Shown one piece after another: positions 22,948 to 35,967 of a stretch of DNA of 64,000 nt. Source of the stretch: Mercenaria mercenaria (taxonomy: Eukaryota; Mollusca; Bivalvia; Venerida; Veneridae). The stretch is taken from the NCBI RefSeq assembly GCF_021730395.1, contig NC_069363.1:54369001-54433000 (forward strand), in the 5' to 3' direction. Under the pieces are notes generated by a model. The model worked only from the letters and a program-made list of their open reading frames with translations, had not been told where the DNA came from and did no database searches. How positions within the stretch are numbered: position 1 is the stretch's first letter; every line of letters starts with the position of its first letter. Made by a program: the position numbers and the translations under genes.

Positions 22948-25900
22948 TCAGGTGTCATACATATTTATTTTAACCAATTTAACATTATTAGTAGATGGGT
23001 CAAATATGTTTCCCTGCCTTTCAGCTTCCTGATATGTACACAATACTTGTTGCGGGGACCATCCCTGTATCAGAGCTGGAGTAAATGGATCCGGGGTGAT
23101 CAAGTCTAAGTTCTCTATATCCATATTAGCAACAAGTCTGTGGGAATGTAACATCATTCTGTCTGGATCAGTATCTTGCCTGTTACTGTAGGTGTAGTCA
23201 CCAACTATAGTATGTCCTATATAATCACAATGCACTCTCAACTGGTGTTGTTTCCCTGAAAATAATACAGTAATATACACTTACTGAATGGCTTGTCAGT
23301 CAATACTCAAAACTATTAACAAATAGTTTTGACTGTTAACCGTCAAGCTGTTTAATAAGTGTTCTATTAAATGACATAAAAATTAAATTTTCAGTTTTGT
23401 CTTTTAGACCAGCAGATATTGTCAAATACAGACTGGTGATATAGCCCAAGGTATGGACCAACCATTAATATAATGAATACAATATAATGAAAATTTTCAA
23501 CATTTTATCTACTCCAAAGACAGTCTTTCCCACAAAATTATCAAAACCATTGTGACATGTTGTAAAAAACAACAACAAATGAGTTAATCAATGTGACCCT
23601 CCGTGCGTTATCTTACTGAAAGTGGGCACCTGGGTAGAACCACCCATCTTCCGTTAGCCAGCTGGATGGCTTCCTTACAGTCATGAAGAATTCAATGTCC
23701 TGAGTAAGGCTTGAACCAACATCAGTGAGGGGCAAGTGATTCAAAGTCATCAACCTTAACCACTCGGCCATAGAGGCCCAACATGTCTGTCTTATATTAC
23801 TAAATTTCAGCATAAGACGGAAATATACGGTACTTGTGAGTGAAAGATGAAAGTGCTCCACTGAGTAATCCCTTTTCTAGACATAAAATATTTGTGTATC
23901 AATGTCTTTTACTTACCTGTGATTGGTTTAAGAACTACTTTTGTGACTGGTGCCCCATTGAATAATCCCTTCTCTAGACATAAAATATTGGTGTTTTAAT
24001 GTCTTTTACCTACCTGTAATTGGTTTAAGAACCACTTTTGTGGCTGGTGCCCCATTGAATAATCCCTTCTCCAGACATATCAATAATGTTTGTGTTAGTT
24101 TTGGGTCTTTGCAAGCCGGGTGAGTGGACACACATCTTCTGCCTGGCCACTCATCATCTTGTAAATCTCCAGTAGGAACATCGATAAACACAAAGTCATC
24201 ATTCACATGTCCGCGCACCTATACAAAAACATGATAGTTATGCTTTAACGAAAAAAAAAATCTAATAAATACTGTTGTTAGAGACAGTATCTTAAATTTC
24301 CAGTTAGAAAAACAACATGATAAAAAGCTGAGAAACTGATGTATTAGTTTTCCAAACTACCAACATATAATTCAACAATGCTTATGTATAATCTAAGACT
24401 TAAATAACCAACACTAATCTTACACATTTAATGAATATTTTGACATTTTCAGTGAATTTGTTATTTACTTTAAATTAATAGACTTTGCAAGCAAAGACAG
24501 GAAATAATAAAAATAGTTACATTATATTAAGCATATTTAGTTCCTTTTTCAACTTGCATGTCATGGTGCTAAAATCTCGCCACTTCTCCCTAAAATCTCT
24601 CCACTTCTCCCTAATCTTAGCTGAGGGAGAAGTGACTTCTCCCTAACATCTTAGTCTAGCTTAAGCCCTGTGTTATAGCTGTAACTGTAACTCCTGCTTT
24701 AGATAAACATTTATCAGGTACCTGTACCTATCAGGTATCAGTAATAAATCTAGATTTTAGTTACAGTTAACATGGTCAAAGGGAGATCACAACTGAGAAA
24801 ATAAATGACCTTCTTCCTTGTTTAACATGCAATCAAATTAAGCCATGTTAGATGCTCTCTCAACAGTCCATGTGTCAACTGTTGTTTATTGCAGATTTTA
24901 TCACTGCTATTTACTTTCTTTTTTTACATGACAAATTCAGCCATTTCTTGAAATAATATAAAATACTTATTCAGGGCTCCAGATAATTTTTTTTGCCTAA
25001 TTTTTGTGAATTAGGAAAATGGTAAAATCTGAAATTTACTAGGAGTAATTTTACTCCTGAAAATTTGTAAATGTGAAAAAAAGAAAACAGTTTTATAACA
25101 TATTTATTAATTTGGTGTAACACCCATGAATTTGTTTGCAGTTCAGTTTCAATTCAGCATTCAAGTTTTTGCTTTTTGTTCTCCCTTGGCTTACTTTGGC
25201 TTAAAACATCGCTACTGAATCCAATAGGATACTCAATATAGCTTTAAATATGTTTTAATGATCGTTCTTGTTCGTTTAAAGATGCGTAGAGTGTTTGTTC
25301 ACTTTTTACAATCTTAGAGACATTTTGTTGTTTACTCCACATCGGAGGTTGATATTTTAAATCGACACCGCTTTAAAATACATTACCGTACCATCAATAT
25401 TGTTTCCCAACTATCTGATTTATGAATGCACTGGGTAAATAATATAGTTTAATTTTAAAGTACCATTCGATGCATGTGTACGTTCTGTGTGGGAGAATTA
25501 ATGCTGACGGTGCTTTGTTACATAAAGCCTTTAAATGGTTCAGATTTTGTTTAAGCTAGTAAAAAGTCATTGCAGGAGTTTCTGTACTTTCTTATATGTT
25601 TTTATACACTTAAAAATGATCGCACATGCCTATATGCATTATTTCAAAGCGTAATTTATGCTAATACACATCTTATCTGGAGCCCTGCTTATTTCCTATT
25701 TTTACGTATAAAATCGGAAAATATACTAGTACAAATGGCTTGCGTTAGTTTTCAATAAATGTTCAATAAGGCGCCACATTTAAAGAAGCACACTTTTCTG
25801 GTCATGCAATTATTTACACTTACCAGAGCTAGGTAATATTTCACAACACGTCTATATTGAAACTGGAAAGACAAGTGCTTTGCTGCATTCTTATTCAAAG

Positions 25901-27307
25901 CCAGACATAAAATTCCACTTGTAGCAAAGTCTAAACGATGGGTATATCTACAAGAGAAACAATGGCAACTAGTCAAGAGTCAAATGTTACATCATAATTA
26001 TATATAGCTGGAACAAGAAAAAAGAACAGGGTCACTGGTAGACTGACTGTCATTTACAATGCACCTAACTTATGCAATGATGGACAAAAAAATGTAACTG
26101 GGAAAAGTTAACATTTACAGTTATAAGCTGTTGCTACTAAGTTCAGACATATACAAGGGATTTGTAATTGTATTCAATCACTGACCTAACAAGACAAGAT
26201 TTTACTTGCTATATACATATAACAATATTGATTCTATATCTATTTTTATTTATCCAATTGTGAACATTTAATTGCAACATGTGACCGTACAATATGGTAA
26301 TGTATTTGATGCACGTGTTAAAAAAAAAAAAACCCTGTATTTTTTTCCCCTATTTGGATGGTTCAACAGTCACATGTTAAACGTACGATAAAGCCCGAAA
26401 CACGCGAAAAATATTCCAAATGTAAATCGGGTGAAGTAGGCACTCTATGTACAGAGTTTGAATATGCATCTTGAAAAAACAAAAAAATGCAGAAATACAA
26501 TATTCAATGAAATATAATATCCTAGCGGCTCATTTTTCTCAGCTGGGTACTCGTCCAAATATATCTCCATATTGTACAGAACAATGTTAAATCACCTAAT
26601 ATTATTACATGTTTTTCATTGAATTATCTAAATATTAGAGTGAAATATATCTAATATTTTCACAGTGAAAAATATCAAATATATTTTTCACTAGTAGGAA
26701 ACTATAAAAGGGGTGAATTTAGTGAAAACATAAAATGAGAAGAAAATGCTTGTTTTACACAAAAGATCAAAATATCAAAATATCTTTCACTCATGAACAC
26801 CATATCTTACATTTTTACTCATGGCTATGCCACTTGTGAAAATATTGCATCTGGTGTAACTGTTCACTCGTGAAAGATATTTCAATCTTGCACTGAAACA
26901 AACAAATATCCTCTATATATACCATGATTTTGACAAAATGCACGAGTTATGGACTCATCTGATGATAATAAACAAGACTTAGCGTGCAAACTTTCAAAGC
27001 GACAGTTTTGCTCGGGTCAGTATTAAAAAACTTTGCGGGCTTTTGTTTTTGAAAGTTCACTATACTATATTGATGTAAAAAAACAAAATTACCTGAATCC
27101 ATGCATTACTTTCGGATCAACAAGCTCGGGAAACATTTTCCTAAGCTGCTGTTCCACAGTTATCTCTGCTGGGTCATTAAAGTTGATTTTGATATCATAA
27201 CCTTTGTTTATACATAAAAAGTTGGCACTTCTGTGAACAACTGTAGGCAAGTTTTTTTCCCTGTATCTTTCTTCAGAGTGTACCCTAGCAAGGTCCTGTG
27301 CTGCCAT
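22948..27307 (-). CDS. RPUSD1: RNA pseudouridylate synthase domain-containing protein 1 (RluA type), 4 exons
   Basis: Minus-strand exons 27307-27093, 25947-25824, 24218-24014 and 23255-22948 join in frame with GT..AG introns into 283 aa. RluA-family enzymes isomerise uridine to pseudouridine in RNA. Exon 2 has the catalytic loop YTHRLDFATSGILCLALNK with the catalytic Asp after HRL. Exons 3 and 4 meet in LKPITGKQHQLRVHCDYIGH, the conserved C-terminal RluA motif, followed by VVGDYTY. The later TPDPFTPALIQGWSP matches my recollection of human RPUSD1 (PDPF..W..P) and is the reason for choosing RPUSD1 over other RPUSD genes. No S4 domain is present, as in RPUSD1. The Met at 27307 (MAAQDL) was chosen because an acceptor-like CATTCAG directly precedes it; a start 19 codons upstream is open. 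The gene lies opposite to, and between, the two ODC-like paralogs. Confidence 0.88.
23604..23795 (-). mobile_element. tRNA-derived SINE, minus strand, in RPUSD1 intron 3
   Basis: On the minus strand the head reads GGCCGAGTGGTTAAGG (A box, Ser/Leu-tRNA-like) and then TGTTGGTTCAAGCC (B box). The body has AAGGAAGCCATCCAGCTGGC and GGTTCTACCCAGGTGCCC. Related pieces lie at 53150 and 61950. Confidence 0.7.
23850..24078 (-). repeat. 97 bp tandem duplication of the 3' end of RPUSD1 exon 3 and its donor
   Basis: The last ~65 coding bases of exon 3 (ending ACCAATTACAG on the minus strand), its donor GTAGGT and adjoining intron recur 97 bases downstream, with donor GTAAGT after 23917. A third, partial unit occurs at about 23854-23900. 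The copies differ at several sites, so the duplication is not an obvious assembly artefact. Confidence 0.85.
24972..25687. mobile_element. hAT-like non-autonomous DNA transposon, 716 bp, in RPUSD1 intron 2
   Basis: Perfect 15-bp terminal inverted repeats (CAGGGCTCCAGATAA at 24972-24986, TTATCTGGAGCCCTG at 25673-25687) are flanked by CTTATT on both sides, a 6-bp target duplication. CAGGG ends are typical of hAT elements. No transposase frame is present, so it is non-autonomous. Confidence 0.75.
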
Positions 27308-27935
27308 TCTGAATGCCTTCGACTGTCGACAAAATAACTTTTTTACTGCAATGCAACAATACATTAAATAAAATACATTGTCTGGTGTAACAATATTTCA
27401 CAAAAATATTTTAACACTTAAAACCTACAAAATAAGATATCTCTAAATTGTGTGCAAGAATGACAAAAAAGCTTAGAACTGATTTCTAAGTCCTTTAAAT
27501 AACCAACTTGAAATTTCATAATATAAAGTTTTGTTTAAAGTATTTTTGAGATCATTGTTAAGTAATCTCTCTAGAGAAATTAGGGCAATATTCATTTGTA
27601 ATAGATGAATAAATCATATTAAAATAAACTAAATACATGAAGCAGTTAAATGCAGTTAGCTATTAACAATTTTTCACAAACAACAGAGCTTTAGGGTACA
27701 GAGGATAGTTAACAAACTTTTCCTTCATTCTAATTCAAAGAAAACATACTGAGTAGTTTTTCCTGTATATCAGAAGGAAAATGTTGTATTCTTTTTAAAA
27801 CATTCAGCTTTTAATAAAAAATCATCTGTTTTCTTTTTTCTTTGCACTGATTTAGTTAAATACATGATAGCTTTGGTAATTTTTCAATACCACATCAAAA
27901 CACACTACGCAGGATTTTTACTATAAATCAGAATA
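27308..27935. other. Region upstream of RPUSD1
   Basis: AT-rich. No gene and no clear promoter motif are seen. RPUSD1 5' non-coding sequence should lie here. Confidence 0.4.
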
Positions 27936-27939
27936 TTAA

Positions 27940-28117
27940 CCCTTAGCCTCCTGATGGCAAATTATTCTGCTTTTGCGACCAGTGCAGATCATGATCAGAC
28001 TGCATGGTTCCCCATTCAGTCAGTATCTTTTTGGTAAGCACCCCTTTCAACAGTTAATGGTACTGTCCAAATTGAAAGATGGACAAGTTCATTGTAGAAA
28101 TTTAGCAGGGTAAGGGT
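27940..28117. mobile_element. piggyBac-like MITE, CCCTTAGCCTGCT family, copy 1 (diverged)
   Basis: The left end is TTAACCCTTAGCC and the right end TAGCAGGGTAAGGGTTTA. One TTAA flank is intact and the other reads TTTA. The interior TTTTGCGACCAGTGCAGA and AAATTGAAAGATGGAC match the copies at 38306, 40706 and 45431. Confidence 0.7.
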
Positions 28118-29937
28118 TTATGTATACTCTGTTCATAGATAGTCAGCCTTTTAAATTTCTATCAAATAATTTTTATTCACTGGCATTTTTTACATACAAT
28201 TATGATTTTGTCAGTACAGGATAGCTTTGATTTTCATACATGTACCAGGACATATGAAAAATAACACAGAAGAAGCCAAGATTTAAAATGTATGTTAGAT
28301 TGTCTATCTTCAACCCAGTTATAGAATGAGATGAAAATTTATACAATACTTTAAGCCTGAATGCAACCTGATTATCAACCTATCCTCTATACCCCAAAAT
28401 CCACTATACTCTAAAGTGCTGGAACTGAAAAAGTTGTTACATGTCAAAATCCAGGACATGAATTGAACACCCCATAAAACTTCATCAGTAAATCTTATGT
28501 TCAAATACACAACTGATTTGTCATTCATACAAATATTAGTGTCCAAAAACATAATTTTTATCTTGTTATAAAAACTAGAAAGTTTCTAGGATCCGTACCC
28601 CTAAAATCTGATTCTAGAGGTACAGATCTGTACCCCTATACGATCCTGTCCCAGATGCTGTGTGTTATTCACATCTTTAAATCTGTTGCAAATGAACTAT
28701 CAAATAAGATTTGAAAAATATTTAACTTAAACTTGAATCTGAATAAAATGTTAAAAGATACCAGCATTTACCCCATTGTTTACATCTTCTTTCGAAACAT
28801 AAATAACCAAAGAACACCAAATAAGTAACGAGGAGTCAAACTGGCACAAAACAGACTACCGGGTAGAGAAAATGATCTTAACTTATGCTGTTACAAACCA
28901 TTTATAATAATAGGTAGGGTATTTATGTTTTCCGCACATCTGTTGACTTACGAGATACAAGAAATATTTCACATGTGTACAGCCCTTAGTAGCTAAAAAT
29001 TTTCAGCTTCAGAGATGCTTATATGCCGTTATGGATCTTTGAGATGAAACGAACCCCATATTGAAACCTAACCAGAAATTGTGCCAGAAATCTGTCACGC
29101 TATAATTTCATCAAATCAAATGCAATATACTTGCTTTTTACTAATATATATATTTTTAATCCATTTTTCTTTTGATCTGATGTAAGATAACACCATTTGA
29201 AGATAAGTTATACAACAAGTTACAAATGCATATACCGGTAGCTATATGCAATATTTTGCCCATCATTGCAATTGTCATATTTTGGGGCACTCTTATTTTG
29301 AAATTAGAAAACAAATTGATAGGCAGTATAGAATCCTTATTAATTTTTTTGTAAATTTAAACTTTCTAAGGTATGTTTTTTAACGAACTTTGTTGAAAAT
29401 GCTTACATTTTTATAATATAAGTTAGATCAATTCATAAATATAAAAAAATGTTGATACCGATATTCAAAAATAAACATGTGCTACAAACTTTGCGCGATG
29501 TCATTAGTTTCTCACCAGAGTCAGTGTGCAGATGTTGCAGTTTGACACTGGTTAGGTAAACAAATAGAGTTACACCTTTACAACTTAATGGACGCCGCCA
29601 TCAGAAAATAAAAATAGTGTCAGTTAAGTTATGGTAGTCAAAACTACAGTTCCTTCTACTCATGTTGGTTAAATGATAGTAAAAAAAAAAACAACAAGTT
29701 TTTCTGTGCCAATTATTTAATGCTAAATAACAACATAAATGGGTGCATATTAGCCATATGCCTTTTCATATCATAAAACTTTGTTTTGATCAATTAATTT
29801 TTTCTGCTGAATTTCAAATACTATTCATTAAAGGGTTCGATAAGCTTGTTAATCTTTATCAACACTGACAACAGTTTATTTTACAATAAATTAATCAACA
29901 ACATACTGACTACTGTACAGTATATTCTTTTCCAGTT
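28118..29937. other. Intergenic stretch without a recognised gene
   Basis: AT-rich sequence with short frames only. I see no gene, RNA or clear repeat. Confidence 0.4.
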
Positions 29938-31540
29938 CTTCTTCTTCTTCCATTGGTGTACAGGTCCCACTCTGGGGCAATGTCGTACAGTGGTGTATGT
30001 ACAAGGTGGTGTGTGCGGTGCTCAAATATTTACAGTGCAGAATTAAAAGCAGATAAAAATGACGTGCTGAACTAGTGGGACCATGTCGCCAGGCTCCTCT
30101 TGAAGGCCTCGATGCTGTCAGACATGACGGCTTCTTCTGGGAGCTGGTTCCATAGTCTGGAGGCGGAGGGAAAGAAGGAGTAGTACAGGGCATCTTTGCC
30201 ACAAAACGGAAGATAGAATTTCATGGAGTGGCCACGGGTGTTGATTGAGGTAGGATTGAAAAACCTCACTGGATGTGGTGTGATGTCGACGAGGCATTGG
30301 ACGATTCTGTACGTCATGACCTGCTTGGCATTGGAGCGACGATCGAGAAGGGGTTACCAGCCGATGTCAGCAATCATCTGACTAGTGCTGCTTGTAGTGC
30401 GGTAGTCACCCTTTACGAAGCGTGCTATGCATCTCTGGACAGCCTCAAGTCGGTCAATGTTTGTCCGAGTGTGCGGATCCCATGCAGTGCTGGCATACTC
30501 AAGGATAGGCCTGACGAGGGTCTAGTAACACTGTGCCTTGACTTCCTGTGGGCAACTTGTCAGGTTTCTCCTGAGGAAGGCGAGGCTGTTGTTCGCCTTT
30601 CTAGCAGTGGTTGCAACGTGTGTGTTCATTGATAGGTCTCATCAAGATACACGCCTAGGTACTTGCCTTCCTTGACGACTTGGAGTTCGCTGCCATGGAT
30701 GTAATAGGCCGCCTTGGTAGGATATGTATTCCTGGTGAAGCGAACAACCTCGCACTTGGAGGGATTAAATGACATCATCCAGTCTCGTTCCCATTGCTGG
30801 AGCCTGTCTAGGTCATCTTGTAAGGCATTGGCATCCTCAGTGGAGCGGATCTTCCTATACACGAGACTATTGTCAGCAAAGAGACGGGACATTGATGACA
30901 CTTTCTGGGGGAGGTTGTTGATATACAACAGGAAGAGTAGAGGACTGATGACTGACCCCTGTGGCACTCCAGATGTAATCGGTGCTGAGTCAGGGCTGTT
31001 TTCCAAGTGATGGGATGTGGGATGTGTCCTTGCTGTTGAACACACCGCTGAATTGGTCATTGATGATTTTTGCTTTGGTGGTGGGGTCGCTGTGGGTGAC
31101 ACCGTTTGATTTTAGGGGAGATATGCTGCTCTTATCACATCTCTTCCCCTTTACCAGGGAATACAGCTTCTTGGGATTTCTGTCAGTTGAGACGAGGTCC
31201 CTGATGTAGGAATTATAGGCATGTCTGGATTCATATTTGGTGTCCTTGGCTAGTTGTTTGTAGCGGTCCATGTCCACTTCTTTCCCAGAGGCTCTGGCCC
31301 TGTGAAATGCCCGCTGTTTCCTTCTGGAGAGACGCTTAGCTTTCCTCATGATCCAAGGCTGGTTGAAGCATGAGGAGGTCATCTTTGATGGTACGTGGGC
31401 TATGATGGTATATCTTCGACAAAGTTCCACTGGGTGTTGACGTTGGACTTGTGGTCATATCTAGTGATAAGTCAGTGCTGAAGTCACTGACAGCTGACTG
31501 GATGTTTGTGGTGAATGCAATATATAGTTGCAGACACCTG
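29938..31540 (-). mobile_element. Jockey-like LINE, 5'-truncated and internally deleted
   Basis: On the minus strand, frames read through a linker region (SRRKQRAFHRARASG, HAYNSYIRDLVS, IINDQFSGVF) at 31430-30990. They then jump to the reverse-transcriptase palm (ITSGVPQGSVISPLLFLLY, SRLFADNSLVYRK, FNPSKCEVVRF) at about 31060-30626 and end with the C-terminal FFPSASRLWNQLPEE at 30317-30072. A GAA-rich run near 29938 is the 3' tail. The RT fingers are missing between the first two parts. The catalytic motif reads FADN instead of F/YADD, and the frame is broken. A dead copy. Confidence 0.8.
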
Positions 31541-32029
31541 GTAGTGGTTTACTCAGTTATTTACTTTTCGGAAGAAAATGTAATAATCGGGTGAACACTG
31601 GTATCTGTAAAACATTTAGATTTAAGTTTAAGATTATCTAGATTTACTAATTTAGACCTGAAAACTAATAAAACAGTGGCGGATGTTGCTACAAGCTATA
31701 CTCGGTATAGTATACCATTTGCTGCTATTTTCGCGTTACATCTGGTCTCGCGGTATTTGAAATTTGCGAGAACAACAATGTGCAGCACTCTCTACAGTAA
31801 ATAAATTTGACCTACTTTGGAAGCTTATTACGTTTCACACCCTATTTTTGTAAACGTAGTTCAATTATTTTCAAATGCCCTCGTCGATCATTTGACTCGG
31901 TTAAGGCAGTAATGAATTGTGTGTTGTCCAACTATTTGACGGAATTACCCTTCCAATGTGTTAATTTTACATTGCAGTAATTGTTAATGTCTTACTCACG
32001 AAATTCATTTTGAAAATTTAGGGGTCCTA

Positions 32030-33575
32030 TACATTTTACACTTTGACAGGAAGCCCTGTATAAAGTCGGATGCCGTACCGCGAAATTAGAATTAACTCCC
32101 TTGGCGGAAGTGAAGGTCACATGCACCGGAAACCCGATGGGTTTAAAAGTAAACAAGGACTAGAAAAATGATTTTCTGCTTGAAATAATAGTGGAAAAGA
32201 AAAGGTTTACGAAGTTAATAGGAAATAATAGCAACATAATATTGTTTTTTCTTTCCTTTATTCATTTATTCCCTTAGTACCGCGAAAATAGGTGCAAACA
32301 GGCTACAGATAACCCGCCAATAGCAGGTCACTATCTAAACTTTTAGCATATAGTGAAGAATGTTTAGACTTCCATGATATCTAAACCTACTAACACTTAA
32401 AACTATTGCCTGCATTCATTTAAATGTTTGATTTATTTGAATCATTCTTTTATGTCTGAAGTTATGAAGAAACATTTATACCAGTCTGATTTACCAATAG
32501 GGGGTCACTTTTGCCAATAGGGGGTCACCTAGTTTATCATATTTTCTATCCATTTAAAATAGTCTTTTTCTGACAAAACATGACTATGGTATTAGAAATA
32601 AACATTTCAATACAGAATATAATGAGAGACAGTACGTTTACATTTCAAACAGGAGATATTAAGTCAAAGAATATAGCACTAGTTTTCACAGTTGTATTTC
32701 TATGCATAATTAGCACCACCTATATCTAAAACTAAAATCAAAATATTGATTCACAGAACCTTATTCATTTATCTAGATTTGCCAGTTCAAACCAGTACAA
32801 CATCAAATCAACCATTGATTTTTATTTTTAAGCAAAATAAACAACCTTTTGATTATCCCTGAAATGGGTGATTCTCTATTGGCTGAATGGCCGCCTCTGT
32901 TTGATGGCACTTTTTTTCATCGAAGTCAATCTAAAATTCATTATCATATTATTCCTATGGAAGTGTGTGTTTCACTCTTCAAAATGGTACCAAATTTGTG
33001 TGGTTTTATCTAAGAAATTGTGAGATATGCTCAAAAATATTCTACTTTGAAGAATTCAAGAGTGCTAAAATCCAAGTCAGGAAACATGGTTGCAAGAGTT
33101 ATCTACTCATGGAACTCAAACTCATTAGATTAGATCCATCTTCTTTTGTCTAACAATTGCTAAATGATAAGTTAATATAACTGGATACTTAAACATTGTA
33201 TACTCTAGTATGTTTAAGAGAGATTCACATTTTATTTCCAAGTGACCCGCTATTGGCAGTGATTGAATCACTGATTCTCTATTGGCGAGTTGACTGTACA
33301 TGTATTTTCAATTAGAAATGTCAGCGATTGCCCTCCATAAATAAAAACACGTAATTTTGAATCGAACCTTCAAGAAGCAACTTCTTTTTCATTCCAACAA
33401 ATAGTAAGATAATGATGAATCTATGTTATATTTATTATTATTATATCGGATAAGAAATATTATTTCTCGTTACAAATGGCGGTGGTAGATTAAAGGGAAT
33501 TAACTCTATTAATTTCCGGTGTGCTGTATAAAGTTCCCTCACGCCAAAGTGCAGCCCTGGATAAACAGAGACATC
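32030..33575. repeat. Possible 1.5 kb element with degenerate inverted ends and repeated CCAATAG/GGTCAC motifs
   Basis: Near 32040-32110 and 33490-33560 the sequences are loosely inverted (CACTTTGACAGG, TATAAAG, GAATTAACTCCCTT versus their complements). Inside, CGCCAATAGCAGGTCAC, CCAATAGGGGGTCAC (twice), GTGACCCGCTATTGGC and CTCTATTGGC recur in both orientations. No gene. Confidence 0.35.
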
Positions 33576-33879
33576 CGTCGCATAATTACTTTAATTTTAA
33601 TCTCGGTTAAGTTAAGAGGTAAAGGGGGTTAGTCCCCGGCTTTTTAACAGTGAGAATTGTCAGTGGTGACATCTGAGAAATGTGTAATCATTGTCAATAG
33701 CATAAGGGGAATATAATGGAAGTTAGAGCTCAGCAGGAAGGGCATTAGTCCCCACTCTTCGCAGTAAGGATGTTTTGTTGTAAAAATTATGGATGTTAAT
33801 GCATACTTAAAAAGATCTTACAACTCGTACACATACTGAAAGAGATTGTAATTAATTCTTACAATACGTAGGTTCCTGG

Positions 33880-34345
33880 CAAACTGGACAGAAAATGGGC
33901 CATATATGGATTAAAGCGGCGATGGTTCAGGAGTGCTAAGAAGACTAACTCCCCTTCACACTGGGAAAGCCTGCAGAGCAGCCCATGAGTCACATGTAGC
34001 CGCAATGTTAGCTGCGAGGACCACGAGAAGGAACTATATCAAATTCAGGAAGAAGGACAACTTTGGTGTGCCTCCTTTGAAGAAAGATGGCATCTCATAC
34101 AGCACAGCCAAGAAGAAAGCTGACATACTAAACCAGCAATTACCGTCTGTGTTCTCCAAGAAAGATGTCACCTCTCATTCCAGTCTGTCATCTAGTAAAA
34201 TTCCCTCAGCTGGCGCACTCAGTATCACGTCATCCTCTACGGCAATCAAAATCAGCCAGAATCCACAACCAACAGTATGTAACCAAATCTCCTGTACCAA
34301 CACTGCTTTTTTCCTAGCCACTGTTGTCCTTTGGAAGCATCTGCC
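33880..34345 (+). mobile_element. Second Jockey-like LINE fragment, internally deleted
   Basis: The frame reads FGVPPLKKDGISYST and KKADILNQQLPSVFSKKD, which is the LINE linker region before the RT domain. It then passes to a C-terminal-like NTAFFLATVVLWKHLP at 34297-34346. The whole RT core is absent. Opposite orientation to the copy at 29938. Confidence 0.6.
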
Positions 34346-34654
34346 TTAATGTGCCGTAAATCAGCCCACACTTATGGGCTTTAAAGTTGTTCTAGGAAAT
34401 ATCAATACATTCTAAATGCCATTCTTCGTTTTATTAGTTTTTTTTTTAAACTGTGTACAAAGAAAAAATTTTAATCTTTTATATGTAAATAGTTGCCCCT
34501 TGCGGCTGCGCATGTACACCTGCAGTACTTTAATCAAATCCCGCGGATACTCTTCTAGAGTGAGGCGATTACTGAAGAAGAATATGACGATAAACGCATT
34601 GGTGATATTTTGCTTGGCTTCATTGAGAGTACCAAGATAGGCTCAGTTTGACTA

Positions 34655-35906
34655 CATACGATGGAGCGAGTTGATGGCAAGTTCGTTTGCCGAGAGTGCC
34701 GTCAAGCCGACGGGTACATTTTAAATTACGTGAACGACAAAATGATGGCATTTCAATATGTGATAAAGTAATATGCTATTGTGTTGTCCTTTCCATTCAC
34801 GTTGTTTTTATTTGTAGGCGAAGGAATCGTCTATTGTGAAACATAACGATAGAGCCAGTATCATGTTACCGTCGCCGGATTATAGTGACTCTGGTCTTGA
34901 ATGCGTTAAGTGCATACAAACTCTGACTGGCAAGTGCCTAAAACGGACGCAAATTAAGCGATATCATGAATATGTCAGCAGCACCGCCCTCATTGATAAG
35001 GCTGCCTAACAAATCCGAAACACTATAGAGACTAGTGAAATAGGAAACTATCCATATTTAAGTGACACTGACATAGAGACTGAAAACAGTGACAGTTCAG
35101 TTGTATCTCCAGTGAAAAATGTTACAGCAAATCTGAATGAAACCACAAAATCCTGGGATTTGGAATCTAAATCTGGTCATGTAACAACCGAAGGGCCTAA
35201 TCGCGGTAAGCTTACGAACGCAAAATTTCTATCAATTGAGAAACTTTTTACAACTCCCAAAAGAAAACGAATGATCTTTACCCAATGTTCTGGCAGGTGT
35301 TACTAAAATAAGGAAGACATATATTTTGTCATTCATAAGAGTGAAAATGAACAGCGATATAAATCAGGGTTTAGACGGGAATTCCGTGATGCTTGTTGGA
35401 CGTAGGAGAAGAGTACATCTCCATCAGCATACCTCTTACCAATGGAAGACATACTTATTTCACCCACAAAGAGAAATGGTGTTTATTGCATTGAAAATAT
35501 GGTAGGAAATACGAAGTGCTGGAACCTCAGCCTGAACTATCTGAAATCATTCTTTGTCATTTATAGATCATTAAGCTAAATTAAAGCTAACTAACTTTTA
35601 CAGAAGGCGCATCTCTTGGACCTCACTGTGCCTGGATCTTTTTCTTTGGCACAAAACAACGTAGCTGTGTATGAATACATCGGAACTTTTCCAGGCAGAC
35701 AATTGCACGGTAAAGTGAAAACCTCAGACAACAAACAGCCGTAGTCAAAAACTATACACCCGATTAAAGCGCAGATCTGCTAAAACGTCCATGATAAACT
35801 GAATAAAGGTGGTGGCTTTTACACCATGGCACGGCATTTAAAAGAAGCATGTTCAGAATATTAAATACACACAGGCGAAATAACAAAAAACAACAACAAA
35901 CAAAAG

Positions 35907-35967
<61 letters not shown>

